Positions 47,283 through 59,685 of a DNA stretch of 64,000 bases are shown in pieces. The translations under genes were made by a program, and so were the position numbers. Below the pieces are notes generated by a model. It was given only the letters and a program-made list of their open reading frames with translations, had not been told where the DNA came from and did not search any database. This DNA is from Caldimonas thermodepolymerans (lineage in GTDB: Bacteria; Pseudomonadota; Gammaproteobacteria; Burkholderiales; Burkholderiaceae_C). Location: positions 2,294,001 through 2,358,000 of the forward strand of contig NZ_CP064338.1 of the NCBI RefSeq assembly GCF_015476235.1, written 5' to 3'. Every line of letters starts with the position of its first letter. Positions within the stretch are counted from its first letter, which is position 1.

Positions 47283-47345
47283 ATGGGCTTCAACCCTCGG
47301 CCGACGCCTTCTTTCGAAGACCATCAGCGTTGCGCTGAAGCTCGT

Positions 47346-47375
47346 ATTCTACGACAGTTTTCCTGCGTCGTGCAA
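47346..47375 (-). promoter_or_regulatory. Promoter of the Gly/Cys tRNA array
   Basis: On the minus strand TTGCAC (47375-47370), 18 bp, TAGAAT (47351-47346). It lies between the lon stop and tRNA-Gly copy 2 and points toward the tRNAs. Both boxes are close to the sigma-70 consensus. Confidence 0.65.
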
Positions 47376-47397
47376 GAGGGTTGCCGAAAATTTCCGA

Positions 47398-49818
<2,421 letters not shown>

Positions 49819-49832
49819 CGCTACCTCTCTTT

Positions 49833-49856
49833 CTCAAGCCCCATGTGAGGCTTGAG
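49833..49856 (-). promoter_or_regulatory. Hairpin in the lon 5' leader
   Basis: CTCAAGCC (49833-49840) and GGCTTGAG (49849-49856) form a perfect 8-bp stem with an 8-nt loop. It ends 14 nt before the lon start codon; GAGAGG lies between. No T run follows on the minus strand, so it is not a normal clpX terminator. It may affect lon translation or mRNA stability. Confidence 0.55.
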
Positions 49857-49912
49857 CGATTCTTTACAAGACAAGACCAGTCGATTCGGCCTGCAGCGGT
49901 GTCCGCTGCGCC

Positions 49913-51187
<1,275 letters not shown>

Positions 51188-51237
51188 GGCGTGCAGGAAA
51201 GCTGGGGTTCTGAGGAGGATGATAAGTCAAATGAAAA

Positions 51238-51265
51238 CGGGGCCCGGATCAGGAAAAAGGCCCCG
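51238..51265 (-). terminator. Hairpin between clpP and clpX
   Basis: CGGGGCC (51238-51244) pairs with GGCCCCG (51259-51265); on the minus strand GTTTTCATTT follows. It may act as a partial terminator after clpP. A separate palindrome ATACCGCACGGTAT lies at 51292-51305 in the same gap. Confidence 0.5.
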
Positions 51266-51345
51266 CTGCGCGTCCTGTTTTCGCCCACCAAATACCGCAC
51301 GGTATCTGCGGCCTGGCGCCAGGAATGACCCGCCGTCCGGCAGGG

Positions 51346-51954
51346 TCAGGCGCGCTTCTCCAGCACCTGGTCGATCAGGCCGTAGGTGCGGGCTTCGTCA
51401 GGCGACATGAAAAAGTCGCGCTCGGTGTCGTTCTGGATCTTCTCCAGCGGCTGGCCGGTGCGCTCGGACAGGATGCGGTTCAGGTTCTCGCGCAGCTTCA
51501 GGATCTCCCGGGCCTGGATCTCGATGTCGGTGGCCTGGCCCTGGGCGCCGCCCAGCGGCTGGTGGATCATGATGCGCGAGTTCGGCAGCGCATAGCGCTT
51601 GCCCTTGGCGCCGGCAGCCAGCAGGAAGGCGCCCATGCTCGCGGCCATGCCCAGGCACAGCGTCGAGACGTCCGGCTTGATGAACTGCATGGTGTCGAAG
51701 ATCGACATGCCCGCGCTCACCGAGCCGCCCGGCGAGTTGATGTACAGCGAGATGTCCTTGTCCGGGTTCTCGCTTTCCAGGAACAGCAGCTGCGCCACGA
51801 CCAGGTTGGCGGTCTGGTCGTTGACCGGACCCACCAGGAACACCACGCGCTCGCGCAGCAGCCGGCTGTAGATGTCGTAGGCACGCTCGCCGCGGCCCGA
51901 TTGTTCGATGACGATGGGCACCATGCCCAGGTTCTGAGTGTCCAGTGCGCTCAT
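51346..51954 (-). CDS. clpP: ATP-dependent Clp protease proteolytic subunit ClpP
   Basis: ClpP is the 14-mer serine peptidase chamber used with ClpX and ClpA. With the ATG at 51954 the protein has 202 residues. AAGGAA lies 5 nt ahead, which decides this start over one eight codons upstream. The catalytic Ser106 is in MAASMGAF and His131 in IMIHQPLGG; the Asp lies in the C-terminal helix region. [12 protein letters not shown] is the oxyanion loop. It follows tig after a terminator. Confidence 0.98.
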   Translation of the reverse strand: MSALDTQNLGMVPIVIEQSGRGERAYDIYSRLLRERVVFLVGPVNDQTANLVVAQLLFLESENPDKDISLYINSPGGSVSAGMSIFDTMQFIKPDVSTLCLGMAASMGAFLLAAGAKGKRYALPNSRIMIHQPLGGAQGQATDIEIQAREILKLRENLNRILSERTGQPLEKIQNDTERDFFMSPDEARTYGLIDQVLEKRA

Positions 51955-52019
51955 GGATTCCTTCCGGTCGATCTGCACGAATCTGGGGATGGATTATGGA
52001 TTGACAAGCATAGCCCGAT

Positions 52020-52053
52020 AAAAACGAAGGCGCCGGGGCTACCGGCGCCTTCG
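52020..52053 (-). terminator. Terminator after tig
   Basis: A perfect 12-bp stem (CGAAGGCGCCGG at 52025-52036 with its complement at 52042-52053) and a 5-nt loop. On the minus strand it is followed by five T (52024-52020). This is a strong rho-independent terminator that separates tig from clpP, so clpP needs its own promoter in the next 65 bp. Confidence 0.85.
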
Positions 52054-52072
52054 CTTGGGGCTGACGCGCGCC

Positions 52073-53380
52073 TCAGGCGCCCATCAGCTCGTCGAACGGC
52101 AGCACCTTGTCGGTCACCTTGGCCTTGGACAGCACGAACTCGGTGACGTTGTTTTCCAGCACCACCGCCTCGACCTCGGCTAGGCGCTGGGCGTCGCTCA
52201 GGTACCAGCGCACGACTTCCTGCGGCTTCTCGTAGCTCTGGGCCAGCTCCTCGATGTGGGCCTTGATCTGCTCGGGCTTGGCCTGCAGCTCGTTGGCCTT
52301 GACCAGCTCGGCCACCACCAGGCCCAGGCGCACGCGCTTCTCGGCCTGCGGGCGGAACAGGTCCTCGGGGATCGGGGCCTTCTCGGCGTCCTTGACGCCG
52401 CGCGCCTTCAGGTCGGCACGGGCGCCGGCGACCATGCGGTCGACCTCGTTCTGCACCAGCGCCTTGGGCAGGTCCAGCTCGGCGATCTTCAGCAGCGCTT
52501 CCATGACCGCGTTCTTGTTGCGCGCCAGCACGCGGAACTTCACCTCGCGCTCGAGGTTCTTCTTGATGTCGGCGCGCAGCGCCTCCACGGTGCCTTCGGC
52601 GATGCCCAGCGACTTGGCGAAGGCTTCGTCGACCTCGGGCAGATGCTGCTGCTCGACCTTCTTCAGCGTGACCAGGAAGTCGGCTTCCTTGCCGGCCACG
52701 TCCTTGCCGTGGTAGTCGTCCGGGAACTTCAGCGGGAAGGTCTTGGACTCGCCGGCCTTCATGCCGCGCACGGCCTTCTCGAACTCCTCCAGCATGCGGC
52801 CTTCGCCGAGGATGAACTGGAAGTTTTCGGCCTTGCCACCGGCGAAGGCTTCGCCGTCGATCTTGCCTTCGAAGTCGATCGTGACGCGGTCGCCGTCGGC
52901 CGCGGCCTCGGCGGCCGGGCGCTGGGCGAAGGTGCGGCGCTGCTTGCGCAGGATCTCCAGGGTCTTGTCGATCGCGGCGTCGGTCACTTCCGAGCTGACG
53001 CGCTCGACCTCGGCGGTCGACAGGTCGCCGATCTTGACGTCCGGATAGACCTCGAACGTGGCGTCAAAGGCCAGCTGCCCCTCGGGCGCGCCCTCCTTCT
53101 CGGTGATGCGCGGCGCACCGGCCACGCGCAGCTGGGCTTCCGCGGCCGCCTGGGCGAACGCCTCGCCAACCTTGTCGTTCACGACCTCGTACTGCACCGA
53201 GTAGCCATAGCGCTGGGCGACGATGCTCAGGGGCACCTTGCCCGGGCGGAAGCCGTCGGCCTTGACCGTGCGGGCAAGCCGCTTCAGGCGGGACTCCACC
53301 TCATTCTTGATGGCGTCCGCCGACAGCGTCAGCGTGATCTTGCGTTCCAGTTTGTCGAGGGTTTCAACAGTCACGGCCAT
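52073..53380 (-). CDS. tig: Trigger factor Tig
   Basis: This ribosome-bound chaperone meets nascent chains at the exit tunnel. The 435-residue protein has the ribosome-docking signature near [12 protein letters not shown] at about residues 42-53. The FKBP-type prolyl isomerase domain follows ([19 protein letters not shown] and [20 protein letters not shown]). The helical C-terminal arms complete it. Start is the ATG at 53380 ([15 protein letters not shown]). It lies 22 bp downstream of tRNA-Leu on the same strand. Confidence 0.98.
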   Translation of the reverse strand: MAVTVETLDKLERKITLTLSADAIKNEVESRLKRLARTVKADGFRPGKVPLSIVAQRYGYSVQYEVVNDKVGEAFAQAAAEAQLRVAGAPRITEKEGAPEGQLAFDATFEVYPDVKIGDLSTAEVERVSSEVTDAAIDKTLEILRKQRRTFAQRPAAEAAADGDRVTIDFEGKIDGEAFAGGKAENFQFILGEGRMLEEFEKAVRGMKAGESKTFPLKFPDDYHGKDVAGKEADFLVTLKKVEQQHLPEVDEAFAKSLGIAEGTVEALRADIKKNLEREVKFRVLARNKNAVMEALLKIAELDLPKALVQNEVDRMVAGARADLKARGVKDAEKAPIPEDLFRPQAEKRVRLGLVVAELVKANELQAKPEQIKAHIEELAQSYEKPQEVVRWYLSDAQRLAEVEAVVLENNVTEFVLSKAKVTDKVLPFDELMGA

Positions 53381-53402
53381 GGTGAGCTCTCTCGTTTGAA
53401 TG

Positions 53403-53489
53403 TGGTGCGCGGGGGGGGACTCGAACCCCCACACCATCGCTGGCGTCAGGACCTAAACCTGGTGCGTCTACCAATTTCGCCACCCGCGC
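53403..53489 (-). tRNA. tRNA-Leu (UAG)
   Basis: 87 nt with encoded CCA. The anticodon loop gives TAG in CAGGTTTAGGTCCTG. Acceptor GCGCGGG pairs with CCCGCGC, and the T arm is GGGGGTTCGAGTCCCCC. It lies 22 bp ahead of tig, so a common transcript cut at the tRNA end is likely. Confidence 0.95.
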
Positions 53490-53493
53490 AAAT

Positions 53494-53518
53494 CAAAAGA
53501 GGGAAGCCTGGGCTCCCC
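53494..53518 (-). terminator. Terminator after the RND efflux operon
   Basis: On the minus strand GGGGAGCC (53518-53511) pairs with GGCTTCCC (53508-53501), one G-U, followed by TCTTTTG. It lies 29 bp after the RND permease stop and only 12 bp ahead of tRNA-Leu, so the tRNA promoter must be very close or the stop is leaky. Confidence 0.6.
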
Positions 53519-53546
53519 TCCTGGGCAATTCGGCGAACCTGCTATT

Positions 53547-56500
53547 TTAGCCGGCAGCCGGCGCGATTTTCTCGTCCTCGGGCCGCCGGACCCGGAACCA
53601 GGCGGCGTACATGGCCGGCAGGGCCAGCAGCGTCAGCGCCGTCGCGGCGATCAAGCCGCCCATGATGGCCACCGCCATCGGCCCCCAGAACACGCTGCGC
53701 GACAGCGGGATCATCGCCAGCACCGCCGCCGCCGCGGTCAGCACGATGGGGCGGAAGCGCCGCACCGCGGACTCGACGATGGCGTTCCAGGTCGGCACGC
53801 CACGCCGGCGGTCCTGCTCGATCTGGTCGACCAGGATCACCGAGTTGCGCATGATCATGCCCATCAGGGCGATGACGCCCAGCATTGCGACGAAGCCGAA
53901 CGGCCGGCCGAGCAGCAGCAGCGCCGCGGCCACCCCGACGATGCCCATGGGCCCGGTCAGGAACACCAGCACCGAGCGCGAGAAGCTCTGCAGCTGCAGC
54001 ATCAGCAGCGTGAAGGTCAGGAACAGCATCAGCGGCACGTTGGCGAAGATCGATGCCTGGCCCTTGCTGCTCTCCTCCACCGTGCCGGCCATCTCGATGC
54101 GGTAGCCGGCCGGCATGCGCGCCTGCAGCTCCTGCATCTTCGGCCACAGCGCCATGCTGACCGTCGGCCCCTGCACGCCTTCGACCACGTCGCCCTGCAC
54201 GGTGACCGCGAAGTCGCGGTTGTCGCGCCACAGCACGCCCGGCTCCCAGGCGTGGGTGATGCGCGCGATCTGCGTCAGCGGGATGGCGCGGCCGCTGGCG
54301 GTCGGCACGTAGGCGCTGGCCAGGTCGGTGATCGCGTCGCGCTCGTCCTGCGGCTGGCGCAGCACGATGTCGATCAGGCGGTCGGCCTCGCGGTACTGGC
54401 CGATGGTCATGCCCGACAGCAGGGTGCGCGAGGTCTGGGCGATGCCCTGGCTGGTCACGCCCAGCGCGCGGGCCTTGTCCTGGTCGATCTCCAGGCGCAG
54501 GACCTTGACCGACTCGTTCCAGTTGTCGTTGACCTGGCGCATGGCCGGGTGGGCGCGCAGCAGCGCCTTGGCCTCGTCGGCCCACTTGCGCAGCTCGGTC
54601 ACGTCCGGGCCCAGCACGCGGAACTGCACGGGGTACGGCACCGGCGGCCCGTTGGGCAGCAGCTTGACGCGCGCGCGCACCTCGGGGAATTCCTCGGCCA
54701 GGATCTCCGGCAGGCGGCGCAGCAGCACCTCGCGCTGCTCCAGGTCCTCCGGCAGCACGATCGCCTGGCTGACGTTGGACTGCGGGAAGATCTGGTCCAG
54801 CGGCAGGTAGAAGCGCGGCACCCCGCTGCCGATCCAGGTCGTGACGTTGGCCACGCCCGGCTCCTTCATCATCCGCGCCTCGAAGCGGGTGGCGACGTCC
54901 TCGCTGGCGCGGAAGTTGGTGCCCTCGGGCATCCACAGGTCGACCAGGATCTCCGGCCGGCTCGAATCGGGAAAGAACTGCTGCTGCACCTTGCCCATGC
55001 CGGCGACGCCCAGCGCCACGCCCGCGACGGTCAGCGCGATGGTGGTCCAGCGGTGCTGCACGCACCAGTTCACCGCCGCGCGGAAGCGGTTGTAGAACGG
55101 GGTGTCGAACAGCTCGTGCGCCTCGCCCTGCACCTTGGGCTTGGTCCTGAGCAGCAGCACGCCGATGTGGGGCACGAAGTAGACCGAGACGACCCACGAG
55201 ATCAGCAGCGCCGCGGTGGTCACCGCGAAGATCGCGAAGGTGTACTCGCCCACCATGGACTTGGCCATGCCGATCGGCAGGAAACCGGTGGCGGTGATCA
55301 GCGTGCCGGTGAGCATCGGCATCGAGGTCACGTCGTAGGCGAAGGTGGCGGCGCGCATCTTGTCGTAGCCCTCCTCGAGCTTGCGCACCATCATCTCGAC
55401 CGCGATGATCGCGTCGTCGACCAGCAGGCCCAGCGCGATGATCAGCGCGCCCAGCGACACCTTGTGCAGGCCGACACCCCAGTAGTACATGACGATGAAG
55501 GTGATTGCCAGCACCAGCGGGATGGCGATCGCCACCACCAGCCCGGGCCAGATGTCGATGCGCAGCGGCCGGGTGTGCAGGCCCAGGCTGACGAAGCTGA
55601 CCGCCAGCACGACGATCACCGCCTCGGCCAGCACGCGCACGAACTCGCCCACCGAGCTGGCCACCGCCGCCGGCTGGTCCTGCACCTGGCTCATCTCGAT
55701 GCCGACCGGCAGTTCCTGCTGGATCTCGGCGACCGCAGCGCGCAGGCGCTCGCCCAGCGCGATGATGTCGCCGCCCTTGGCCATCGAGATGCCCAGCGCG
55801 ATGACCTCCCGGCCCTGGTGGCGCACCTTGACCTCGGGCGGGTCGACGTAGTCGCGCCGGATCTGAGCGATGTCGCCCAGGCGGATCGTGCTCGCCACGC
55901 CGGTGTTCGGGTTGACCGCACGGATCGGCAGCGCGCGCAGGTCGGCCTCGGAGTCGAACTGCCCGCCGATGCGCACCTGCAGGCTGTCGCCGTCGGCCAG
56001 CAGCACGCCGGCGCCCTCGACCGCGTTCTGCGCGCCGAGCTGGGCGATCACCTGGTTGAAGTCGATGCCCATCTGCGCCAGGCGGCGCTGCGAAACCTCG
56101 ACGTAGAGCTTCTCGTCCTGCACGCCGAAGAACTCGACCTTGGCCACGTCCGGCACCTTGAGCAGGCGCTGGCGCACCCGGTCGGCGTGCTGGCGCAGCT
56201 CCTCGTAGCTGAAGCCGTCGGCCGACAGCGCGTAGATCGTGCCGTAGACGTCGCCGAACTCGTCGTTGAAGAACGGCCCCAGCACGCCCTGCGGCAGGGT
56301 GGCACGCATGTCGCCGACCTTCTTGCGTACCTGGTACCAGACGTTGGCGACCTCGCCCGGCGGGGAGGAATCCTTGAGCTCGAAGATGATCAGCGTCTCG
56401 CCGGGCTTGGAATAGCTGCGGATGCGGTCGGCGTACGGCACCTCCTGCAGCGTCTTCTCGACCTTGTCGGTGACCTGCTCGGCCATCTGCTGCGCGGTGG

Positions 56501-56699
56501 CCCCGGGCCAGAACACGCGCACGACCATCGCGCGGAACGTGAACGGCGGGTCCTCGTCCTGCCCCAGCTGGGTGTAGGCCGCCGCGCCCAGCAGCATCAG
56601 CACCACCATCAGGTAGCGCGTCAGCGCCGGGTGCTCCAGGGCCCAGCGCGAGATGTTGAAACGCGAGGTGGGGACGTCCTTGGCGGTGGTATCGCTCAC
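53547..56699 (-). CDS. RND efflux transporter, inner-membrane permease
   Basis: A 1050-residue proton-driven pump of the AcrB/MexB-like superfamily. The N-terminal helix is LTRYLMVVLMLLGAAAYTQL. Two large periplasmic domains alternate with twelve membrane helices. The proton-relay aspartate pair lies in LIIALGLLVDDAIIAVEMM. The sequence FWPGATAQQMAEQVTDKVEK and SSPPGEVANVWYQVRKKVGD point to the branch often annotated as multidrug or solvent efflux. No outer-membrane TolC-type gene follows, so it must share one encoded elsewhere. It starts 15 bp after the adaptor gene. Confidence 0.95.
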   Translation of the reverse strand: MSDTTAKDVPTSRFNISRWALEHPALTRYLMVVLMLLGAAAYTQLGQDEDPPFTFRAMVVRVFWPGATAQQMAEQVTDKVEKTLQEVPYADRIRSYSKPGETLIIFELKDSSPPGEVANVWYQVRKKVGDMRATLPQGVLGPFFNDEFGDVYGTIYALSADGFSYEELRQHADRVRQRLLKVPDVAKVEFFGVQDEKLYVEVSQRRLAQMGIDFNQVIAQLGAQNAVEGAGVLLADGDSLQVRIGGQFDSEADLRALPIRAVNPNTGVASTIRLGDIAQIRRDYVDPPEVKVRHQGREVIALGISMAKGGDIIALGERLRAAVAEIQQELPVGIEMSQVQDQPAAVASSVGEFVRVLAEAVIVVLAVSFVSLGLHTRPLRIDIWPGLVVAIAIPLVLAITFIVMYYWGVGLHKVSLGALIIALGLLVDDAIIAVEMMVRKLEEGYDKMRAATFAYDVTSMPMLTGTLITATGFLPIGMAKSMVGEYTFAIFAVTTAALLISWVVSVYFVPHIGVLLLRTKPKVQGEAHELFDTPFYNRFRAAVNWCVQHRWTTIALTVAGVALGVAGMGKVQQQFFPDSSRPEILVDLWMPEGTNFRASEDVATRFEARMMKEPGVANVTTWIGSGVPRFYLPLDQIFPQSNVSQAIVLPEDLEQREVLLRRLPEILAEEFPEVRARVKLLPNGPPVPYPVQFRVLGPDVTELRKWADEAKALLRAHPAMRQVNDNWNESVKVLRLEIDQDKARALGVTSQGIAQTSRTLLSGMTIGQYREADRLIDIVLRQPQDERDAITDLASAYVPTASGRAIPLTQIARITHAWEPGVLWRDNRDFAVTVQGDVVEGVQGPTVSMALWPKMQELQARMPAGYRIEMAGTVEESSKGQASIFANVPLMLFLTFTLLMLQLQSFSRSVLVFLTGPMGIVGVAAALLLLGRPFGFVAMLGVIALMGMIMRNSVILVDQIEQDRRRGVPTWNAIVESAVRRFRPIVLTAAAAVLAMIPLSRSVFWGPMAVAIMGGLIAATALTLLALPAMYAAWFRVRRPEDEKIAPAAG

Positions 56700-56714
56700 G
56701 CTGCCTCCCCGCGG

Positions 56715-57833
56715 TCAGTTGGCGGCCGCATCCGACGACGAAGCCGTCGCGGGGTCGCGGTACAGGCGCACCTTCTGGCCCGGCGTGAGCGTGTGCACGC
56801 CGGCGGTCACCACCACCTGGCCGGGCTGGAGCCCCTCCTGCACCAGCACCTGGTTGCCCTCGGCGCCGGCAACGCGCACCGGCTGCAGCTGCACGGTCAT
56901 CGTGCCGGTGTCGACCAGCCACACCGCGCTGCCGCCCTGGTGCTCGACCAGCGCCGACAGCGGCAGCCGGGCCACGCCTTCGACCCGGGGCAGGCGCACC
57001 TGCACGGTGGCGGTCTGACCCAGCTTGACGTCCGGGCGGCCGATGTCGGCCTTGACCAGGTAGGTGCGGGTCACCGGGTCGGCCGCCGCGGCCAGCTCGC
57101 GGACCCTGGCCGGCAACAGCTCGTCCGGCGCGCTCCACAGCCGCACCTGCAACTCGGTGCCCTCGCGCGCCAGCGTGCGGAACAGCTCGATCTTGTCCTC
57201 GGGCACCGAGAACACCACGTCGCGAGGCCCGTCATGCGCCAGCCGGACCACCGGCGTGCCGGCGGCCACGACCATCCCCGGCTCGGCCTCGACCGCGGTG
57301 ATCACACCGGCGGCATCGGCCGTCAGCGCCGCATAGGCGGCCTGGTTGCCCTGGGCCTTCGCCTGCGCCAACGCCTGCTGGTACTGGGCCTGTGCCGACT
57401 TGAACGCGGTCTCGTGCCGCTCCAGCTCGGCCGGGCTGATGAAGTTCTGCGCGCGCAGCTCCTTGAATCGCTTGAAGTCGGCCTCGGCCTGCTCCAGGCT
57501 CGCGCGCGCCGCCGACAGCGCCGCCTGTGCCGCCTCCTGGCTCAGCCGCAGGTCCTGCGGGTCGAGTTCGGCCAGCAGCTGCCCCTTGCGCACCGTGTCG
57601 CCCAGCTCGACGGTGCGCCGCACCATCTTCCCCGGCACCCGGAACCCCAGGCGCGACTCGGTGCGCGCACGCACCTCGGCGGCGTACTCGAGCGAGGCGG
57701 TGGCGGCAGCGTCTGCGATCGTCATCGTGCGGACGGCACGCACCGGCTCGGGCGCCGGCTCCGGCCGCGAGCAGGCCGACACGGCCAGCGCGAGCGCGAC
57801 CGGCGCGGCCCAGGTCCAGGACAGACGGGGCAT
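56715..57833 (-). CDS. RND efflux periplasmic adaptor lipoprotein
   Basis: A 372-residue membrane-fusion protein bridging the permease and an outer-membrane channel. The signal ends in lipobox VSAC (SWTWAAPVALALAVSACSRP), so it is lipid-anchored. Typical order: beta-barrel and lipoyl strands (RLGFRVPGKMVRRTVELGDT), an alpha-helical hairpin rich in Ala/Gln (about residues 95-150), second lipoyl half (AGVITAVEAEPGMVVAAGTP) and membrane-proximal domain. Its promoter abuts a TetR-type operator. The hpnC gene diverges from it. Confidence 0.93.
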   Translation of the reverse strand: MPRLSWTWAAPVALALAVSACSRPEPAPEPVRAVRTMTIADAAATASLEYAAEVRARTESRLGFRVPGKMVRRTVELGDTVRKGQLLAELDPQDLRLSQEAAQAALSAARASLEQAEADFKRFKELRAQNFISPAELERHETAFKSAQAQYQQALAQAKAQGNQAAYAALTADAAGVITAVEAEPGMVVAAGTPVVRLAHDGPRDVVFSVPEDKIELFRTLAREGTELQVRLWSAPDELLPARVRELAAAADPVTRTYLVKADIGRPDVKLGQTATVQVRLPRVEGVARLPLSALVEHQGGSAVWLVDTGTMTVQLQPVRVAGAEGNQVLVQEGLQPGQVVVTAGVHTLTPGQKVRLYRDPATASSSDAAAN

Positions 57834-57857
57834 GGGAGGCTTCCTCGGAAAATAATG

Positions 57858-57901
57858 ACTGACTGGTCAGTAATGTAGGAGAGGTGCTTGCGCGCTGTCA
57901 A
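57858..57901 (-). promoter_or_regulatory. RND operon promoter with adjacent TetR-type operator
   Basis: On the minus strand TTGACA (57901-57896), 18 bp, TACATT (57877-57872), then at once the palindrome ACTGACTGGTCAGT (57858-57871), 6-bp arms with TG centre. The operator covers the expected transcription start, the usual place for repression by a TetR-family protein such as those that control RND pumps. No regulator gene is adjacent. Confidence 0.75.
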
Positions 57902-57966
57902 ATCCATGATGCGGTGCAGCAGCTCGTGAGGGCAGGCGCGGCAGGTGCCGCCCTGGAGCACCGACA

Positions 57967-58827
57967 ATGCCGCCCGTGCCCCATCAGTTGTTCACCCGTC
58001 TTCCCGCGTTCGCCCTGCTCTGCCCCCCACCCTTGAGGCCGGCCGTCGTCGTCGTGTGCCGCTTCGCGCGCACCGCCGCGGACCTGGCCGAGGCCGGCCA
58101 GCGCCCGGCCCTGGACCGGCTGGCCGACCTGCAGGCCTGCCGCCAGGACCTGCACGCCGTCTATGCGGATCGCCCGCCCTCGGACCGCTGGCCGGAGCTG
58201 TTCGATGCCCTGGGCCGGCTGCGCCGCGAGTTCCAGCTGCCCATGGCCCCGTTCGAGCAGCTGCTGTCCGGTTTCGAGCAGGAGGTCACGACGCACCGCT
58301 ACATCAGCCAGGACGCGCTGCTGGCCCATTGCGCCCGGGTGGCCAACCCGGTCGGCCGGCTGCTGCTGATCCTGCACGGGCTGGACGACGAGGCCGCCCG
58401 CCGCCAGTCGGACGCGCTGTGCAGCGCGCTGCAGCTGACCCGCTACTGGCGCAACCTCAGCGTGGACACCGCACGCGGCCGGCTGTACGTGCCGCTGGAC
58501 CTGTGCCGCCGCCACCACGTGCCGGTCGCCTCGCTGGTGGCGCAGCAGGAAACCCCCGCCACCCAGGCGATGGTGCGCGAACTGGTCGAGTGGACGCGCA
58601 GCCTGCTGGTACAGGGCGCGCCGCTGGCGCGGCGGCTGCCGGGGCGGGCCGACTGCGGGCTGCGCCTGGCCGTGCAGGGTGCGCTGAGGATTCTTGAGAA
58701 AATCGCCCGCTCGAACTATGCAGCGTTGCACGAGCGGCCCGTGCTGGGGGCGTGGGACGGCGTCGTGCTGCTGCAGCGCGCGCTGGGCCGCCAGCTGCCT
58801 GCCTCAACGACCGACACCACAGCGTGA
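57967..58827 (+). CDS. hpnC: Hopanoid squalene pathway protein HpnC
   Basis: HpnC converts presqualene diphosphate to hydroxysqualene in the HpnC-HpnD-HpnE route from farnesyl diphosphate to squalene. The 286-residue protein keeps the family fold: ARTAADLAEAGQRP, QLTRYWRNLSVD-type helix and GRLYVPLDLC. Both Asp-rich motifs are weakened: the first is AADLAE where DDIAD is usual, and the second reads RNLSVD. The gene is translationally coupled to hpnD (TGATG overlap). Assigned by the pair and fold; activity with altered motifs is uncertain. Confidence 0.85.
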   Translation: MPPVPHQLFTRLPAFALLCPPPLRPAVVVVCRFARTAADLAEAGQRPALDRLADLQACRQDLHAVYADRPPSDRWPELFDALGRLRREFQLPMAPFEQLLSGFEQEVTTHRYISQDALLAHCARVANPVGRLLLILHGLDDEAARRQSDALCSALQLTRYWRNLSVDTARGRLYVPLDLCRRHHVPVASLVAQQETPATQAMVRELVEWTRSLLVQGAPLARRLPGRADCGLRLAVQGALRILEKIARSNYAALHERPVLGAWDGVVLLQRALGRQLPASTTDTTA

Positions 58828-59663
58828 TGACTCCCGAACAATACGTGCAGGACAAGGCAGCCGCCAGCGGGTCCAGCTTCTACTACGCCTTCCTGTTCCT
58901 GCCGCCGCCGCGGCGCGCGGCGATCACGGCCTTCTACGCGTTCTGCCGCGAGATCGACGACATCGTCGACGAGGTGAGCGAACCCGGCGTCGCGCAGGCC
59001 AAGCTGCTGTGGTGGCGCAAGGAGGTGGCGCAATCGTTCGCCGGCCAGCCCAGCCATCCGGTCATGCAGGCGCTGATGCCGCACGCCGCGGCCTACAGCA
59101 TCGAACCGGCCCACCTGCAGGCGGTGATCGACGGCTGCCAGATGGACCTGGAGCAGACCCGCTACCTGGACTTCGCCGGGCTGCAGACATACTGCCACCT
59201 GGTCGCCGGCGTGGTCGGCGAGGTGGCCTCGGCGATCTTCGGCCGTACCGAGGAGGCGACCATCCGGTACGCCCACAAGCTGGGCCTGGCGCTGCAGCTG
59301 ACCAACATCATCCGCGACGTCGGCGACGACGCGCGGCGCGGGCGCATCTACCTGCCGGTCGACGAGCTGCAACGCTTCGGCGTCAAGGCGCACGAGATCC
59401 TCAACCGCGGCTACAGCGACCGCTTCGTCGCGCTGATGAAGTTCCAGGCCGAGCGCGCCCACGCCTGCTACGACGAGGCGCTGCGCCTGCTGCCCGAGGC
59501 CGACCGGCGCTCGCAGAAGCCCGGGCTGATGATGGCCAACATCTACCGCACCCTGCTGCGCGAGATCGAGCGCGAGAACTTCCAGGTGCTGCACCAGCGC
59601 ATCTCGCTGACGCCGCTGCGCAAGTTCTGGATCGCCACGCGCACCCAGTGGCGGGGACGCTGA
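58827..59663 (+). CDS. hpnD: Presqualene diphosphate synthase HpnD
   Basis: HpnD joins two farnesyl diphosphates into presqualene diphosphate, the first committed step of hopanoid-type squalene synthesis. The 278-residue protein has both intact Mg-binding motifs: REIDDIVDE (Asp44, Asp45, Asp48) and IIRDVGDDARRGRIYLP. FYYAFLFLPPPRR opens the conserved N-terminus. The start ATG at 58827 shares a base with the hpnC stop. No hpnE oxidase gene follows; the next gene converges. Confidence 0.95.
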   Translation: MTPEQYVQDKAAASGSSFYYAFLFLPPPRRAAITAFYAFCREIDDIVDEVSEPGVAQAKLLWWRKEVAQSFAGQPSHPVMQALMPHAAAYSIEPAHLQAVIDGCQMDLEQTRYLDFAGLQTYCHLVAGVVGEVASAIFGRTEEATIRYAHKLGLALQLTNIIRDVGDDARRGRIYLPVDELQRFGVKAHEILNRGYSDRFVALMKFQAERAHACYDEALRLLPEADRRSQKPGLMMANIYRTLLREIERENFQVLHQRISLTPLRKFWIATRTQWRGR

Positions 59664-59685
59664 AGCCCCGCCGCACGCCGCGACC

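Noticed and set aside
54252-57878. Plus-strand frame of 1208 codons opposite the RND genes
   Set aside because: Low-complexity antisense translation; the minus-strand permease and adaptor are unmistakable.
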